Shown here in pieces: positions 8,253 to 17,092 of a DNA stretch of 64,000 bases. The stretch is from Microtetraspora glauca (GTDB taxonomy: Bacteria; Actinomycetota; Actinomycetes; Streptosporangiales; Streptosporangiaceae), in contig BBYL01000037.1 of assembly GCA_001570385.1 (NCBI GenBank), positions 30,547-94,546 of the forward strand, given 5' to 3'. Position 1 is the stretch's first letter; every line of letters begins with the position of its first letter. Under the pieces are notes generated by a model. That model did no database searches. It was not told the DNA's origin and saw only the letters and a list, made by a program, of their open reading frames with translations. A program made the translations under genes and the position numbers.

Positions 8253-10073
8253 TCAGCTCGGGTGGAGGATGAACAGCCGGACCAGGTCGTCGACGCGATA
8301 GTGGAACCGGCCGGCCTGAACGGTGTCGACCACCGAGACGAACCGGGCCTCGACCAGGATGCCCAGATGGTCCACGGCGGCGCTGTGGTCCAGGCCGCAG
8401 ACGGCGGCGACGGTGCCGGTCGTGAACTCGACCCGCCCCAACCTGGCGAGCCGGGTCAGCGTCTGGCGGACGTCCTTTCTCAACCGTGCGTGGCTCTGCA
8501 CCAGACCGTCCCGTACGGCCAGGTCCGCGACGCTCAACTCGTCCAGCCGGCGATGCTCGTCGCGCAACAGGGCGACCAGGTCGGCGATGGGCCAGTACGG
8601 GCGCGCGGCGAGCCGGGCGCCGCAGATGCGCACCGCCAGGGGAAGCCTGTCGCACAGCCGGACCAGCTCGGCCGCGGCGTCGGGTTCCGCGGTCACCCGC
8701 TCGTGCCCGACGATGGCCGAGAGGAGCTGGATGGCGTGATCGGTGTCGAACCGGTCGACCTCCACGATCCTCGCGCCGCCGACTCCCACCAGCCGGGTGC
8801 GGCCGGTGATGAGGACCGCGCACGCCGGTGAGCCGGGGAGCAGGGGCCGTACCTGCGCCTCGTCCGCGGCGTCGTCGAGGATGACCAGCATGCGACGGCC
8901 GCTCACGAGGCTGCGGTACAGGGCCGTGCGCTCGGCCGGGTCGTCAGGTACGGCGTTCTTGCCGACTCCGAGCGCCCGCAGGAACCGCCCGAGCACGCGG
9001 ATCGGGGATTCGGGCATGGGCGCACGACCGCGCAGGTCGGCGTAGAGCTGGCCGTCGGTGTACGCGGACATCAGCCGGTGAGCGATGTGCACGGCGACGG
9101 CGGTCTTGCCCGCTCCGGCGGGACCGGTGATCGCCGCGACCAGCGCGGTCGTCCTGGTCGAGTCGTCGAGCACCCCGTCCAGGTGGTCGAGGAGCACGGC
9201 GACCGCCTTGGCGCGTCCCGTGAAGTCGGCGATGTCGGGAGGGGTCTGACGGGGGACCACCTGATGTCCCCGCCCCATGCCGCTGGGCCGCTCGAACCCG
9301 CCGGGCGACGGAAGGTCCTGGTTGAGCACGCTCAGATAGGCGTTCTGCGCGTCCGCGCTGGGCGCGACGCCCAGCTCCTCGGCCAGCCGGGTTCTCAGCC
9401 GCTCGTACTCCATGAGGGCCTCCGCGGGCCGGCCGCAGGCGGCGTGCAACTCGATCAGGCGTGTGTGCAGCGGCTCGTCGAACGGCCGCGCCCGTGCCAG
9501 GGCGCGGGCCCTCGGCAGGACCAGTTCGGGCATCTGGACCGAGATGGCGAGTGTGGCCAGCCGCTGCACGCACGTGGCGTGCTCGTCTTCCAGAGCGCGG
9601 ATCGCCGACTCCTCCCGCACCCCCTCGGGGAAGCCGTCAAGCACGGAGCCGTGCCAGAGTTCGAGAGCGCCCACCAGGGCGGCGAGCCGCTGGTGCGGGT
9701 CTCCTCCCGCGGTCTCGACGTCGGCGGCCAGCGCGGCGCGGAAGCGTGCGGCGTCGAGGAACCGGTCCGGCAGCCGGAGCCGGTAGCCGCCGCCGACGTG
9801 CTCGATCTCGGCGACCGCGGCCGCCTTGTCGCGCAACCAGGAGCGCAGTCGCGACACGGCCGTGCGCAGGGCGATCGTGCTGCCGACGCCGTGGCCCCAC
9901 ACCTGTTCCAGGAGCCGCCCCTCGGGAACGACCTCGCCGTTGTGCAGCAGCAGGACGGCGAGCAGCATGCGCGGATGGCGCGCCGGCAACGCCAACGTGA
10001 TCCCTTCCACGCGGACCTGGAGCGGTCCGAGAACCTGGAAGTCGTACGCGGGAACGATTTTGTCGACGATCAT
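8253..10073 (-). CDS. SARP-family pathway activator with NB-ARC domain
   Basis: A 606-aa protein; the ATG at 10073 is preceded by GAGGGAACC. It has a winged-helix domain ('FQVLGPLQVRVEGITLALPARHPRM'), a BTAD domain (about 105-255) and an NB-ARC ATPase with P-loop GPAGAGKTA and Walker B 'RRMLVILDDAADEAQ'. It ends after the winged-helix part of the STAND module and lacks the TPR region of its neighbour at 3572-6484. It is divergent from the biosynthetic operon across a 211-base promoter region. This is the usual position of a cluster-situated SARP that activates the adjacent pathway. That regulatory target is inference from position. Confidence 0.9.
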   Translation of the reverse strand: MIVDKIVPAYDFQVLGPLQVRVEGITLALPARHPRMLLAVLLLHNGEVVPEGRLLEQVWGHGVGSTIALRTAVSRLRSWLRDKAAAVAEIEHVGGGYRLRLPDRFLDAARFRAALAADVETAGGDPHQRLAALVGALELWHGSVLDGFPEGVREESAIRALEDEHATCVQRLATLAISVQMPELVLPRARALARARPFDEPLHTRLIELHAACGRPAEALMEYERLRTRLAEELGVAPSADAQNAYLSVLNQDLPSPGGFERPSGMGRGHQVVPRQTPPDIADFTGRAKAVAVLLDHLDGVLDDSTRTTALVAAITGPAGAGKTAVAVHIAHRLMSAYTDGQLYADLRGRAPMPESPIRVLGRFLRALGVGKNAVPDDPAERTALYRSLVSGRRMLVILDDAADEAQVRPLLPGSPACAVLITGRTRLVGVGGARIVEVDRFDTDHAIQLLSAIVGHERVTAEPDAAAELVRLCDRLPLAVRICGARLAARPYWPIADLVALLRDEHRRLDELSVADLAVRDGLVQSHARLRKDVRQTLTRLARLGRVEFTTGTVAAVCGLDHSAAVDHLGILVEARFVSVVDTVQAGRFHYRVDDLVRLFILHPS

Positions 10074-10284
10074 GCCGGTTCCCTCGCCTGAGCCACTCGC
10101 GGATCATCACGAAAGATCACACCAGAGCCGCAATAACCGCAATTGCGGACACAGCAATCATACGGCCAATGATCGGCAATGTCTGACCTTTAACGTCCAG
10201 GTGTCGACAAGTCGCGAGTCATCTCTGTCTGCGCAACACCGTGATGGGCGGAACCGATTTGGTGGGCAACGTGCGAGAATTCCG
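10074..10284. promoter_or_regulatory. Divergent SARP/biosynthetic-operon promoter region with palindrome
   Basis: This is the only sizeable AT-richer gap around the cluster. It contains a perfect 12-base palindrome CCGCAATTGCGG at 10137-10148. A direct copy of its half, CCGCAAT, lies at 10128-10134, and a related CGGCAAT at 10173-10179. An inverted repeat ATCAT/ATGAT spans about 10158-10174. Repeated short half-sites near a divergent SARP gene are what SARP operators look like, but the usual 11 or 22 base spacing is not obvious here. I cannot assign -35/-10 boxes with confidence. Confidence 0.45.
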
Positions 10285-13200
10285 GTGACGCAACACACCG
10301 TAGTCGATCAGTTCTTGAATGTCGTCAGAAAGAACCCCGGCCGCGTCGCGGTACATTCGGCCGGATCCTCGGTCACCTATGCGGACCTGGCCGCCGCCGC
10401 CGGCGGGGTCCAGCGCCTCGTCACCACGGCGGGAGCCCGCCCAGGAACGCGTGTCGGCCTGCTGATCGGCCATGGCGCCGGCGTCATCGCGGCGATCATG
10501 GGAACTCTGCTCTCCGGCTGCGTCTACGTGCCGCTCGACCCGGCGTATCCGGGGCCGCGCCTGGCCTACATGATCGACGAGGCCGACGTCACCGTGCTGG
10601 TCTCCACCCGCGAGCACGAGGCGCTCGCCCGGACCCTCCTCGACGACCGGCCGTGCCCGGTCGTCTTCATCGAAGACGCGCCCCCGGCGGCGCCGGTGGT
10701 CTCCGGAGCGATCGACCCGGACGGCCCCGCCTACCTGCGGTACACCTCCGGATCCACCGGCGTGCCCAAAGGCGTGGCCCAGAGCCACCGCAACCTGCTG
10801 CACTGCGTCGGCAACCAGATCGACAGTCTGTCGATCACGGCGGAGGACCGGCTCAGCCTGCTCTCCTCGGTCAGCTTCGACGCCTCCATCCCGGACATCT
10901 ACCCCGCGCTGCTGACGGGTGCGGCCGTGGTGCCGATCAACGTCCGCGCGCTCGGGCCGGGCGAGCTGGTACGCCGCCTGACCGACCTCGGGGTGACCGT
11001 CTACCACTCCACCCCGACGCTCTACCGGTACGTGCTCGACGCCCTGGGGCCGGACGGCCGGTTGCCGTCGGTCCGTACCGTTCTGCTCGGCGGTGAGCGG
11101 GTGACCAGGTCCGATGTGGTCGCGGGCCGTGGGCGTTTCGCCGACGCGTGCCTCTTTGTAAACGGTTACGGCGCCACCGAGGCCACCTTCGCGGCGCACC
11201 ATCGGACCTCCTTCGACCTGCCGGACGCCGCGCCGGAAGCCGGTCCCCTGATGCCGATCGGCCACGCGCTGCCCGGCTACGAGGTGGTGCTGCTGGACGG
11301 CGGCACCGGCGCGACCGCCGGCGAAGGCACCGCGCACGCCGCCCACGCCGCCGACGAGGGTGAGATCGCCATCCGCGGCCCCTATCTGGCGCTCGGGTAC
11401 TGGCGGGACCCGGAACGCACCGCCGAACGCTTCACCGTCGACGACGAGGGCAGGCGGGTCTACCGCACCGGAGACCTCGGACGCCGACTCCCCGACGGCA
11501 CGCTGGTCTGCCTGGGCAGGCTGGACCGGCAGATCAAGGTGCGCGGTTTCCGCGTCGAGCCGGCCGAGGTGGAGGCGCACCTGGTGGGACGGCCGGGGGT
11601 GGCCAAGGCCGTGGTCTCGCTCGCGGGCGACCGGCTCGTCGCGCATGTCCAGCCCTCCCCCGGCGCCGTACTCGATCCGGCCGCGCTGCGACGGAGCGCG
11701 GCCGAGAACCTGCCGGACCATCTGGTGCCCGCGGCGATCGTGGTGCTCGACGCGCTGCCGCTCACCCCGACCGGCAAAGTGGACGTCAGGGCCCTGCCCG
11801 CTCCCTCCCCCGTACGCGCGGGTGAGCGGCCGGCCACGCCCGTCGAGGCGGCCGTGCACGACGTCTGGTGCGACGTGCTCGGGGTGGACCAGGTCGGCGT
11901 GACCGAGCCCTTCTTCGACGCCGGCGGTCACTCCCTGCTCCTTGGACGGCTCCAGCGGCGGCTGGCCGACACGTTCGGGACGGCGGTGCCGATGACGGCG
12001 CTGTTCGAGCACACCACGGTGCGGGCCCAGGCCAGGGCCCTGAGCACGCCGACCACGCCGACCACGCCGAGCGGACCCGCCGTCACATCGTCCGCTCGGC
12101 CGGCCGTCACCGGCCAGGCCGACGACGTCGACGAGCGCGAGGACTTCGACGATCTCGACGGTCTCGACGGGCATGTCGCGGTGGTGGGCCTGGCCTGCCG
12201 GTTCCCCGGCGCGCCGGACCCCGCCGCGTTCTGGTCCGTGTTGTCCGACGGCGTGGACGCCATCTGGGACTACTCGGAATCCGAGCTGCGCGAACTGGGC
12301 GTCGGCGCGACGTTGCTCGCCGACCCCGCGCACGTACGGGCCGGCGGGAAGCTGGACGGGGTGGCGGACTTCGACGCGGAGTTCTTCGGGTTCGCCTCCG
12401 ACGAGGCCGCCCGCACCGATCCGCAGCACCGGCTGTTCCTGGAGACGGCCTGGGAGTGCCTGGAGGACGCGGGGTGCGACCCGGAGCGGTTCGACGGCCA
12501 GATCGGCGTGTTCGCCTCGACGTCGGCCAACAGGTACTTCCTGTTCCACCTGTTCGGCAACCCCGCCGCCGGTACGCCGGACGACCCCGACGACTGGGAG
12601 GGGCGGCTCCTGCCGCACCAGCGTTCCGACCACCTGCCGGGGCAGGTGGCCTACCGGCTCGGCCTGACCGGTCCGGCGATCGCGGTGCAGACCGCCTGCT
12701 CCAGCTCGCTGGTCGCGGTGTGCCTCGCCGCCCAGAGTCTCGCCGACCACCGCTGCGACCTCGCGCTCGCGGGCGGCGTCACCGTCACCTGGCCTCGCCA
12801 CCGGCACACCCCCGGCGGGATGGTCTCCCCTGACGGCCGCTGCCGCGCCTTCGACGCCGAGGCCGCCGGCTCCGGCTTCTCCAGCGGAAGCGGCGTGGTG
12901 GCGCTGAAGCGGCTCGCCGACGCCATGGCCGACGGCGACCACGTGTACGCCGTGATCCCCGGCTGGGCGGTCGGCAACGACGGCGCCGCGCGGGCCGGCT
13001 TCGCCGTACCCGGCCTGACCGGGCAGGTCGCCGCGGTGACCGAGGCGCTCGGCGACGCGGGGATCTCCCCCGACGAGATCGGCATGGTGGAGGCGCACGG
13101 CAGCGGCACCCCGCTGGGAGACGCGATCGAGGTGGAGGCGCTGACCCGCGCCTTCCGGGCGGCCGGTGCACGCGGCACCGGCCACTGCGCGCTGGGCGCG

Positions 13201-13908
13201 GTCAAGACCAACATCGGCCACACGGACGCCGCCTCCGGAATCGCGGGATTCATCAAGGCGGTCCTGTCGGTGTGGCACGGGCAGATCCCCGGCAACCTGC
13301 ACCTCGGCACGCCCCACCCACAGCTCGAACTGGAGCGCGGGCCGTTCTACCTCCCGTCCAAGACGACGCACTGGCCAGACGGCCGCCGCGTGGCCGGGGT
13401 CAGCGCGATCGGCATCGGCGGAACCGGCGCCCACGTCCTGGTGGCCGAGGCGCCGGGGCAGGCGCCGCCGGAGCCGGACGCAGCGGAGCCGGACGCAGCG
13501 GAGCCGGACGCAGCGGACGCGCCGGGGCCGGCGGGACCGGGGTCGCCGGGAGCGACATCCGCCTCCGCAAGGCGGTACACGTTCCCCGTCTCCGCGCGCA
13601 CTCCCGAGGCCCTGCGCGCGGCGATCGTCCGGCTGCGCGACCACCTCGCCGCCAACCCCCACCTGTCACCGGCGGACGTGGCGCACACGCTGACGCTCGG
13701 ACGCCGAGCCTTCGCACACCGGGTCGTCGTGGAGTGCGGTGACCTCGCCGAGGCGGTCGCGGCGCTCGACCCCGACCTGCTGATGTCCGAGGCCGCCGCG
13801 CCGGAGGCGCCGCCATCCGGCGCATGCGTCCCGGGGCGGCGGGTGCCCCTGCCGACCTATCCCTTCCAGCGACAGCGCTACTGGATCGACCCGCCGGGAG
13901 GCAACTGA
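10285..13908 (+). CDS. Hybrid NRPS/PKS, A-T-KS (AT-less)
   Basis: The 1207-aa protein is read from GTG at 10285 (VTQHTVVDQFL), where homology begins; the open frame upstream crosses the promoter. Domains: A (about 10-505, core 'YTSGSTGVPKG' near 153), T ('FFDAGGHSLLL', Ser near 550), KS (about 629-1052) with active Cys 805 in 'TACSSS', His 938 in 'EAHGSGT' and His 979 in 'NIGH', so the KS looks catalytic. After the usual KS-AT linker helices the protein jumps to the post-AT signature 'VPLPTYPFQRQRYW' at the C-terminus. The AT is missing and there is no ACP. Specificity residues read D-A-P-H-L-G-G-F-A by my alignment, which I cannot assign. The protein probably loads a starter amino acid. A repeat EPDAA x3 lies in the linker near 1070. 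Confidence 0.9.
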   Translation: MTQHTVVDQFLNVVRKNPGRVAVHSAGSSVTYADLAAAAGGVQRLVTTAGARPGTRVGLLIGHGAGVIAAIMGTLLSGCVYVPLDPAYPGPRLAYMIDEADVTVLVSTREHEALARTLLDDRPCPVVFIEDAPPAAPVVSGAIDPDGPAYLRYTSGSTGVPKGVAQSHRNLLHCVGNQIDSLSITAEDRLSLLSSVSFDASIPDIYPALLTGAAVVPINVRALGPGELVRRLTDLGVTVYHSTPTLYRYVLDALGPDGRLPSVRTVLLGGERVTRSDVVAGRGRFADACLFVNGYGATEATFAAHHRTSFDLPDAAPEAGPLMPIGHALPGYEVVLLDGGTGATAGEGTAHAAHAADEGEIAIRGPYLALGYWRDPERTAERFTVDDEGRRVYRTGDLGRRLPDGTLVCLGRLDRQIKVRGFRVEPAEVEAHLVGRPGVAKAVVSLAGDRLVAHVQPSPGAVLDPAALRRSAAENLPDHLVPAAIVVLDALPLTPTGKVDVRALPAPSPVRAGERPATPVEAAVHDVWCDVLGVDQVGVTEPFFDAGGHSLLLGRLQRRLADTFGTAVPMTALFEHTTVRAQARALSTPTTPTTPSGPAVTSSARPAVTGQADDVDEREDFDDLDGLDGHVAVVGLACRFPGAPDPAAFWSVLSDGVDAIWDYSESELRELGVGATLLADPAHVRAGGKLDGVADFDAEFFGFASDEAARTDPQHRLFLETAWECLEDAGCDPERFDGQIGVFASTSANRYFLFHLFGNPAAGTPDDPDDWEGRLLPHQRSDHLPGQVAYRLGLTGPAIAVQTACSSSLVAVCLAAQSLADHRCDLALAGGVTVTWPRHRHTPGGMVSPDGRCRAFDAEAAGSGFSSGSGVVALKRLADAMADGDHVYAVIPGWAVGNDGAARAGFAVPGLTGQVAAVTEALGDAGISPDEIGMVEAHGSGTPLGDAIEVEALTRAFRAAGARGTGHCALGAVKTNIGHTDAASGIAGFIKAVLSVWHGQIPGNLHLGTPHPQLELERGPFYLPSKTTHWPDGRRVAGVSAIGIGGTGAHVLVAEAPGQAPPEPDAAEPDAAEPDAADAPGPAGPGSPGATSASARRYTFPVSARTPEALRAAIVRLRDHLAANPHLSPADVAHTLTLGRRAFAHRVVVECGDLAEAVAALDPDLLMSEAAAPEAPPSGACVPGRRVPLPTYPFQRQRYWIDPPGGN

Positions 13909-14672
13909 TGTCCACTCTTACGGCCCGCTGGTTCCGCTGCCCGCGGCCGTTGCCGCAGGCGGCGCTCCGGCTCTTCTGCCTGCCGTACGCCGGTGCGGGC
14001 GCGGGTGTGTTCCACCCGTGGCCCGCCGCGCTCGCTCCCGACGTGGAGGTGCTGGGCGTCCAGCTCCCCGGACGGGAGAACCGGATCGTCGAGCCCGCCG
14101 AGATCGACCTGGCCGAACTGGCCGCCGCGGTCACCGACGCCACGACGTCGGACGGCCGCCCGTACGCGCTGTACGGGCATTCGCTGGGCGCGCGGCTCTC
14201 GTTCGAGCTGATCCGGGCCCTGCGCCGGGCCGGCGCGTCCCTGCCGGTCCGGCTGTACGTGGGCGCCGCCCGCGCGCCGCACCTGACCGGGTCCGCGACG
14301 TTCGACGGGCTCTCCCGCGTGCCCGACGACGAGCTGCTGGCCCGGGTCGTCGCCGGGGGCGGGGTGCCGGAGGCGGTCGCCGGCGAACCCGAGCTTCTCG
14401 AACTGCTGCTGCCGACGTTGCGTGCGGACTTCACCTGGCTGGACGATTACGTGTACGAGCCGGAGGCGCCGCTGCCGGTGCCGATCAGGGCCGTCGCCGG
14501 CACGCTCGACCGGGCCGTCTCGATGGAGCAGATGGCCGGGTGGGAGCGGCACACCAGCGCGGGATTCGTCCTGCACCACGTCGAGGGCGGTCATTTCTTC
14601 CTCCAGGACCGCCAGGCGAACCTGATCGCCCTGCTGTCGGCGGACCTCACGACGCTGGCCGGTGACCGGTGA
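13908..14672 (+). CDS. Type II (editing) thioesterase
   Basis: A 254-aa alpha/beta hydrolase whose ATG overlaps the upstream stop by one base (TGATG). Motifs: 'LFCLPYAGAGAGVFHPW', nucleophile elbow 'YGHSLGA' with Ser about 92, and catalytic His in 'EGGHFFL' about 229. Stand-alone type II thioesterases of NRPS/PKS clusters remove wrong or stalled acyl groups from carrier proteins. Here the nucleophile is the normal Ser, unlike the Cys in the terminal thioesterase of the same cluster. The length is typical. The downstream LanB-like gene starts inside its last codons (ATG at 14669), so the genes are co-translated. Confidence 0.93.
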   Translation: MSTLTARWFRCPRPLPQAALRLFCLPYAGAGAGVFHPWPAALAPDVEVLGVQLPGRENRIVEPAEIDLAELAAAVTDATTSDGRPYALYGHSLGARLSFELIRALRRAGASLPVRLYVGAARAPHLTGSATFDGLSRVPDDELLARVVAGGGVPEAVAGEPELLELLLPTLRADFTWLDDYVYEPEAPLPVPIRAVAGTLDRAVSMEQMAGWERHTSAGFVLHHVEGGHFFLQDRQANLIALLSADLTTLAGDR

Positions 14673-17092
14673 AGAACCCGGCCCTCGGAGCCACCGGTTG
14701 GACGGTGTGGCCGGACGCGCTGCTGCGCACCACCGGCTTCCCCGCCGTCGGGCTGGACGCCTTCCACGCCCCCTCGGCCGCGGCCGCCGCCGACGACCTG
14801 CTCGCCGGGCACGGCGACGCCGAGACCCTCGACAAGGCCCTGGACGAGGCGATCGCCGCCGGAGCGGCGAAGATCTGCGAGATCGCCGCCGACCCGCTCT
14901 TCCGCGAAGCCATCACCTGGCAGAACCCCGGCGTGCTCGTCACGCTGAACAGCCTGGTCGCCGGTGGTCCCGCGGCCGCTCGCAACAGGCGCCGCCGGGA
15001 CAGGGAACGGGCGGTGGCCCGCTACTGGCAGCGGTACTGCGCCAAGAACGAGACCATCGGCTTCTTCGGACCCGTCTGCTGGATCAGCGTCCAGGACTCC
15101 CCCGAGGCACTCGACGTCCGCCCCGGCCCCCGGCTCCTGCGTGAACGACGGGTCTTCTTCGAAAGCTGGGCCCTGACCGCCTACGCCGACCACCTCGCCA
15201 CCGACCCCCGGATCCGCCGCCACTGGCCGCCCGCGCTCCTCCCTCACCTCACGCTGGAGGGTCGGACGGTGCTGCGCCCCATGCAGCCGCCCCTTCCCCT
15301 GTCGCCGGTCGAAGCCGCCGTACTCGCCCGATGCGACGGACGCACCCCCGCCACAGAGGTCGTCGCCGAGCTCGACCGCCCCGAGGACGGCTACCTCCTC
15401 CTCGAACGACTCACCGAACGCGACCTCATCACCTGGGACGCCGCCCTCCCCCTCGGCCGCACCGCCGAACACGCCCTCCGCCACCGCATCACCACCATCG
15501 ACGCCCCCGACCTACGCGAGAGCGCCATGGCCGGACTCGATCGCCTGTGCGCCGCCCGCGACACGGTCGCCGCCGCGGCCGGCGACCCCGACACCCTCAG
15601 AGCCGCCCTCGCCACGCTGGACGAAGAATTCACCGCGCTGACGGGCGCCCCACCCCGCCGACGCGACGGCCAGATGTACGCCGGCCGCACCCTCTGCTAC
15701 GAGGACACCACCCGCGACCTCGACGTCACCGTCGGCACCACACTCCTGAACGACCTCGCACCACCCCTCGCCGTCCTCCTCACCACCGCCCGCTGGCTGA
15801 CGGCCGCGCTGGCCGACGCGTATGCGACGGCGTTGCGTGAGCTGTACGACGACCTGCGGGAGGAATCCGACGCCCCGGTACGCCTGGACGACCTGTTGTC
15901 CCTGTCCCCCGGTCTGTTCTGGGGCGCCGGGCGGCGTCCGGCGGACGCCGTCGCCGAGGAGTTCGCACGGCGTTGGGAGAGCCTGTTCGGACTGGAGTCC
16001 CAACCTGTGTCCGGGCCTGAGTCCGGGCCTCAGTCCGGACCGGAATCCGCGCCGGGCCCCGGGCAGGGATCCCGGACCGAATCCGAGCCGGGATCTGAGC
16101 CGGGACCCGCGCCGGGATCCGCGCCGGAGAAGGACGCCCGCCTGGAGCGGGACGACGCCCGCGTCCGGTTCGCCGCCGCCGAACTGGCCGAACCGCTGGC
16201 CCGGCTCTTCCCCGCCGAACGGCCCGGCTGGTCCGCGGGCCGGCTGCACAGCCCCGACCTGCAGATCTGCGCCACGGACGCCGACGCGGTCAACCGCGGC
16301 GACTATCAGGTGGTCCTCGGCGAGATGCACGCGGCGTGGGCGACGTTCGACTGCGACGTCTTCACCGCCTGGCATCCCTCGGTCGACCGGCTCCGGGACG
16401 AGCTGACCCTCGATCTCGGGCCGCACCGGATCCGGTTGCTCCGTCCCGGCACCTGGCCCCGGCACACCGGACGGCTCATGGCGTCGCTGATCGGCACCAC
16501 CGACCGGATGCTGGGCTTCACCGCGGCGGCGGGCGCGGACCCCGACCTGCTGCTGCCCGCCACCTCCGTCACCGTCACCGAGGAGGAGGGAACGCTGGTC
16601 GCCACCGCGCCCGACGGGCACCGATGGCCGCTGATCGAGATGTTCTCCGAGATGCTCAGCACCCTCGCCGTCGACGCCTTCAAGATCACCATGCCGGGCG
16701 CCCACGTCCCCCGGATCACCATCGACCGGCTCGTCGTCGCCCGCGAGATCTGGCGTACCACCGCCGGCGAAACCGGACTCGCCGGCGTCAAGGGCGAACG
16801 CGGACGCTACCTCGCCGCCCGCGCCTGGCGCCACCGCCTCGGCCTCCCCGACCAGGTCTTCATCAAGATCGGCACCGAAGTGAAACCCTGCTACTTCGAT
16901 CTCACCAGTCCCCACTACGCCGGTGTCCTGTGCGCCATGCTCCGCGCCGCCGGACCCGACGTCGCCCTCACCATCAGCGAAGCCCTCCCCACCCCCGACC
17001 AGGCCTGGGTCCCCGACCACGACGGCAACCGCTACTTCAGCGAGCTCCGCCTCCAGATCACCGACCCCGTCACCGTGGACGGCGGGCGATGA
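14669..17092 (+). CDS. LanB-like lantibiotic dehydratase N-terminal (tRNA-dependent glutamylation/PEARL-like) protein
   Basis: An 807-aa protein that starts 4 bases before the thioesterase stop and overlaps the next NRPS start by 4. It resembles the LanB glutamylation domain. 'RYWQRYCAKNETIGFFGP' near 118-136 matches the family's basic 'RxxTRxxPxGxF' region. Near the C-terminus come 'VPRITIDRLVVAREIWR' and 'VFIKIGTEVKPCYFDL'. Length matches the glutamylation domain alone; the roughly 300-residue elimination domain (SpaB_C) is absent. Known relatives use aminoacyl-tRNA to glutamylate Ser/Thr or, in PEARLs, to extend a peptide C-terminus. No RiPP precursor gene is adjacent, and both neighbours are assembly-line genes, so a carrier-bound substrate is my inference. 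A Ser/Gly/Pro/Glu repeat insert spans about 445-490. Confidence 0.8.
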   Translation: MKNPALGATGWTVWPDALLRTTGFPAVGLDAFHAPSAAAAADDLLAGHGDAETLDKALDEAIAAGAAKICEIAADPLFREAITWQNPGVLVTLNSLVAGGPAAARNRRRRDRERAVARYWQRYCAKNETIGFFGPVCWISVQDSPEALDVRPGPRLLRERRVFFESWALTAYADHLATDPRIRRHWPPALLPHLTLEGRTVLRPMQPPLPLSPVEAAVLARCDGRTPATEVVAELDRPEDGYLLLERLTERDLITWDAALPLGRTAEHALRHRITTIDAPDLRESAMAGLDRLCAARDTVAAAAGDPDTLRAALATLDEEFTALTGAPPRRRDGQMYAGRTLCYEDTTRDLDVTVGTTLLNDLAPPLAVLLTTARWLTAALADAYATALRELYDDLREESDAPVRLDDLLSLSPGLFWGAGRRPADAVAEEFARRWESLFGLESQPVSGPESGPQSGPESAPGPGQGSRTESEPGSEPGPAPGSAPEKDARLERDDARVRFAAAELAEPLARLFPAERPGWSAGRLHSPDLQICATDADAVNRGDYQVVLGEMHAAWATFDCDVFTAWHPSVDRLRDELTLDLGPHRIRLLRPGTWPRHTGRLMASLIGTTDRMLGFTAAAGADPDLLLPATSVTVTEEEGTLVATAPDGHRWPLIEMFSEMLSTLAVDAFKITMPGAHVPRITIDRLVVAREIWRTTAGETGLAGVKGERGRYLAARAWRHRLGLPDQVFIKIGTEVKPCYFDLTSPHYAGVLCAMLRAAGPDVALTISEALPTPDQAWVPDHDGNRYFSELRLQITDPVTVDGGR

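Noticed and set aside
9826..10284. Upstream extension of the A-T-KS open frame
   Set aside because: The frame stays open across the divergent promoter, but the translated part is unlike an A domain and antisense to the SARP start; homology begins at GTG 10285.
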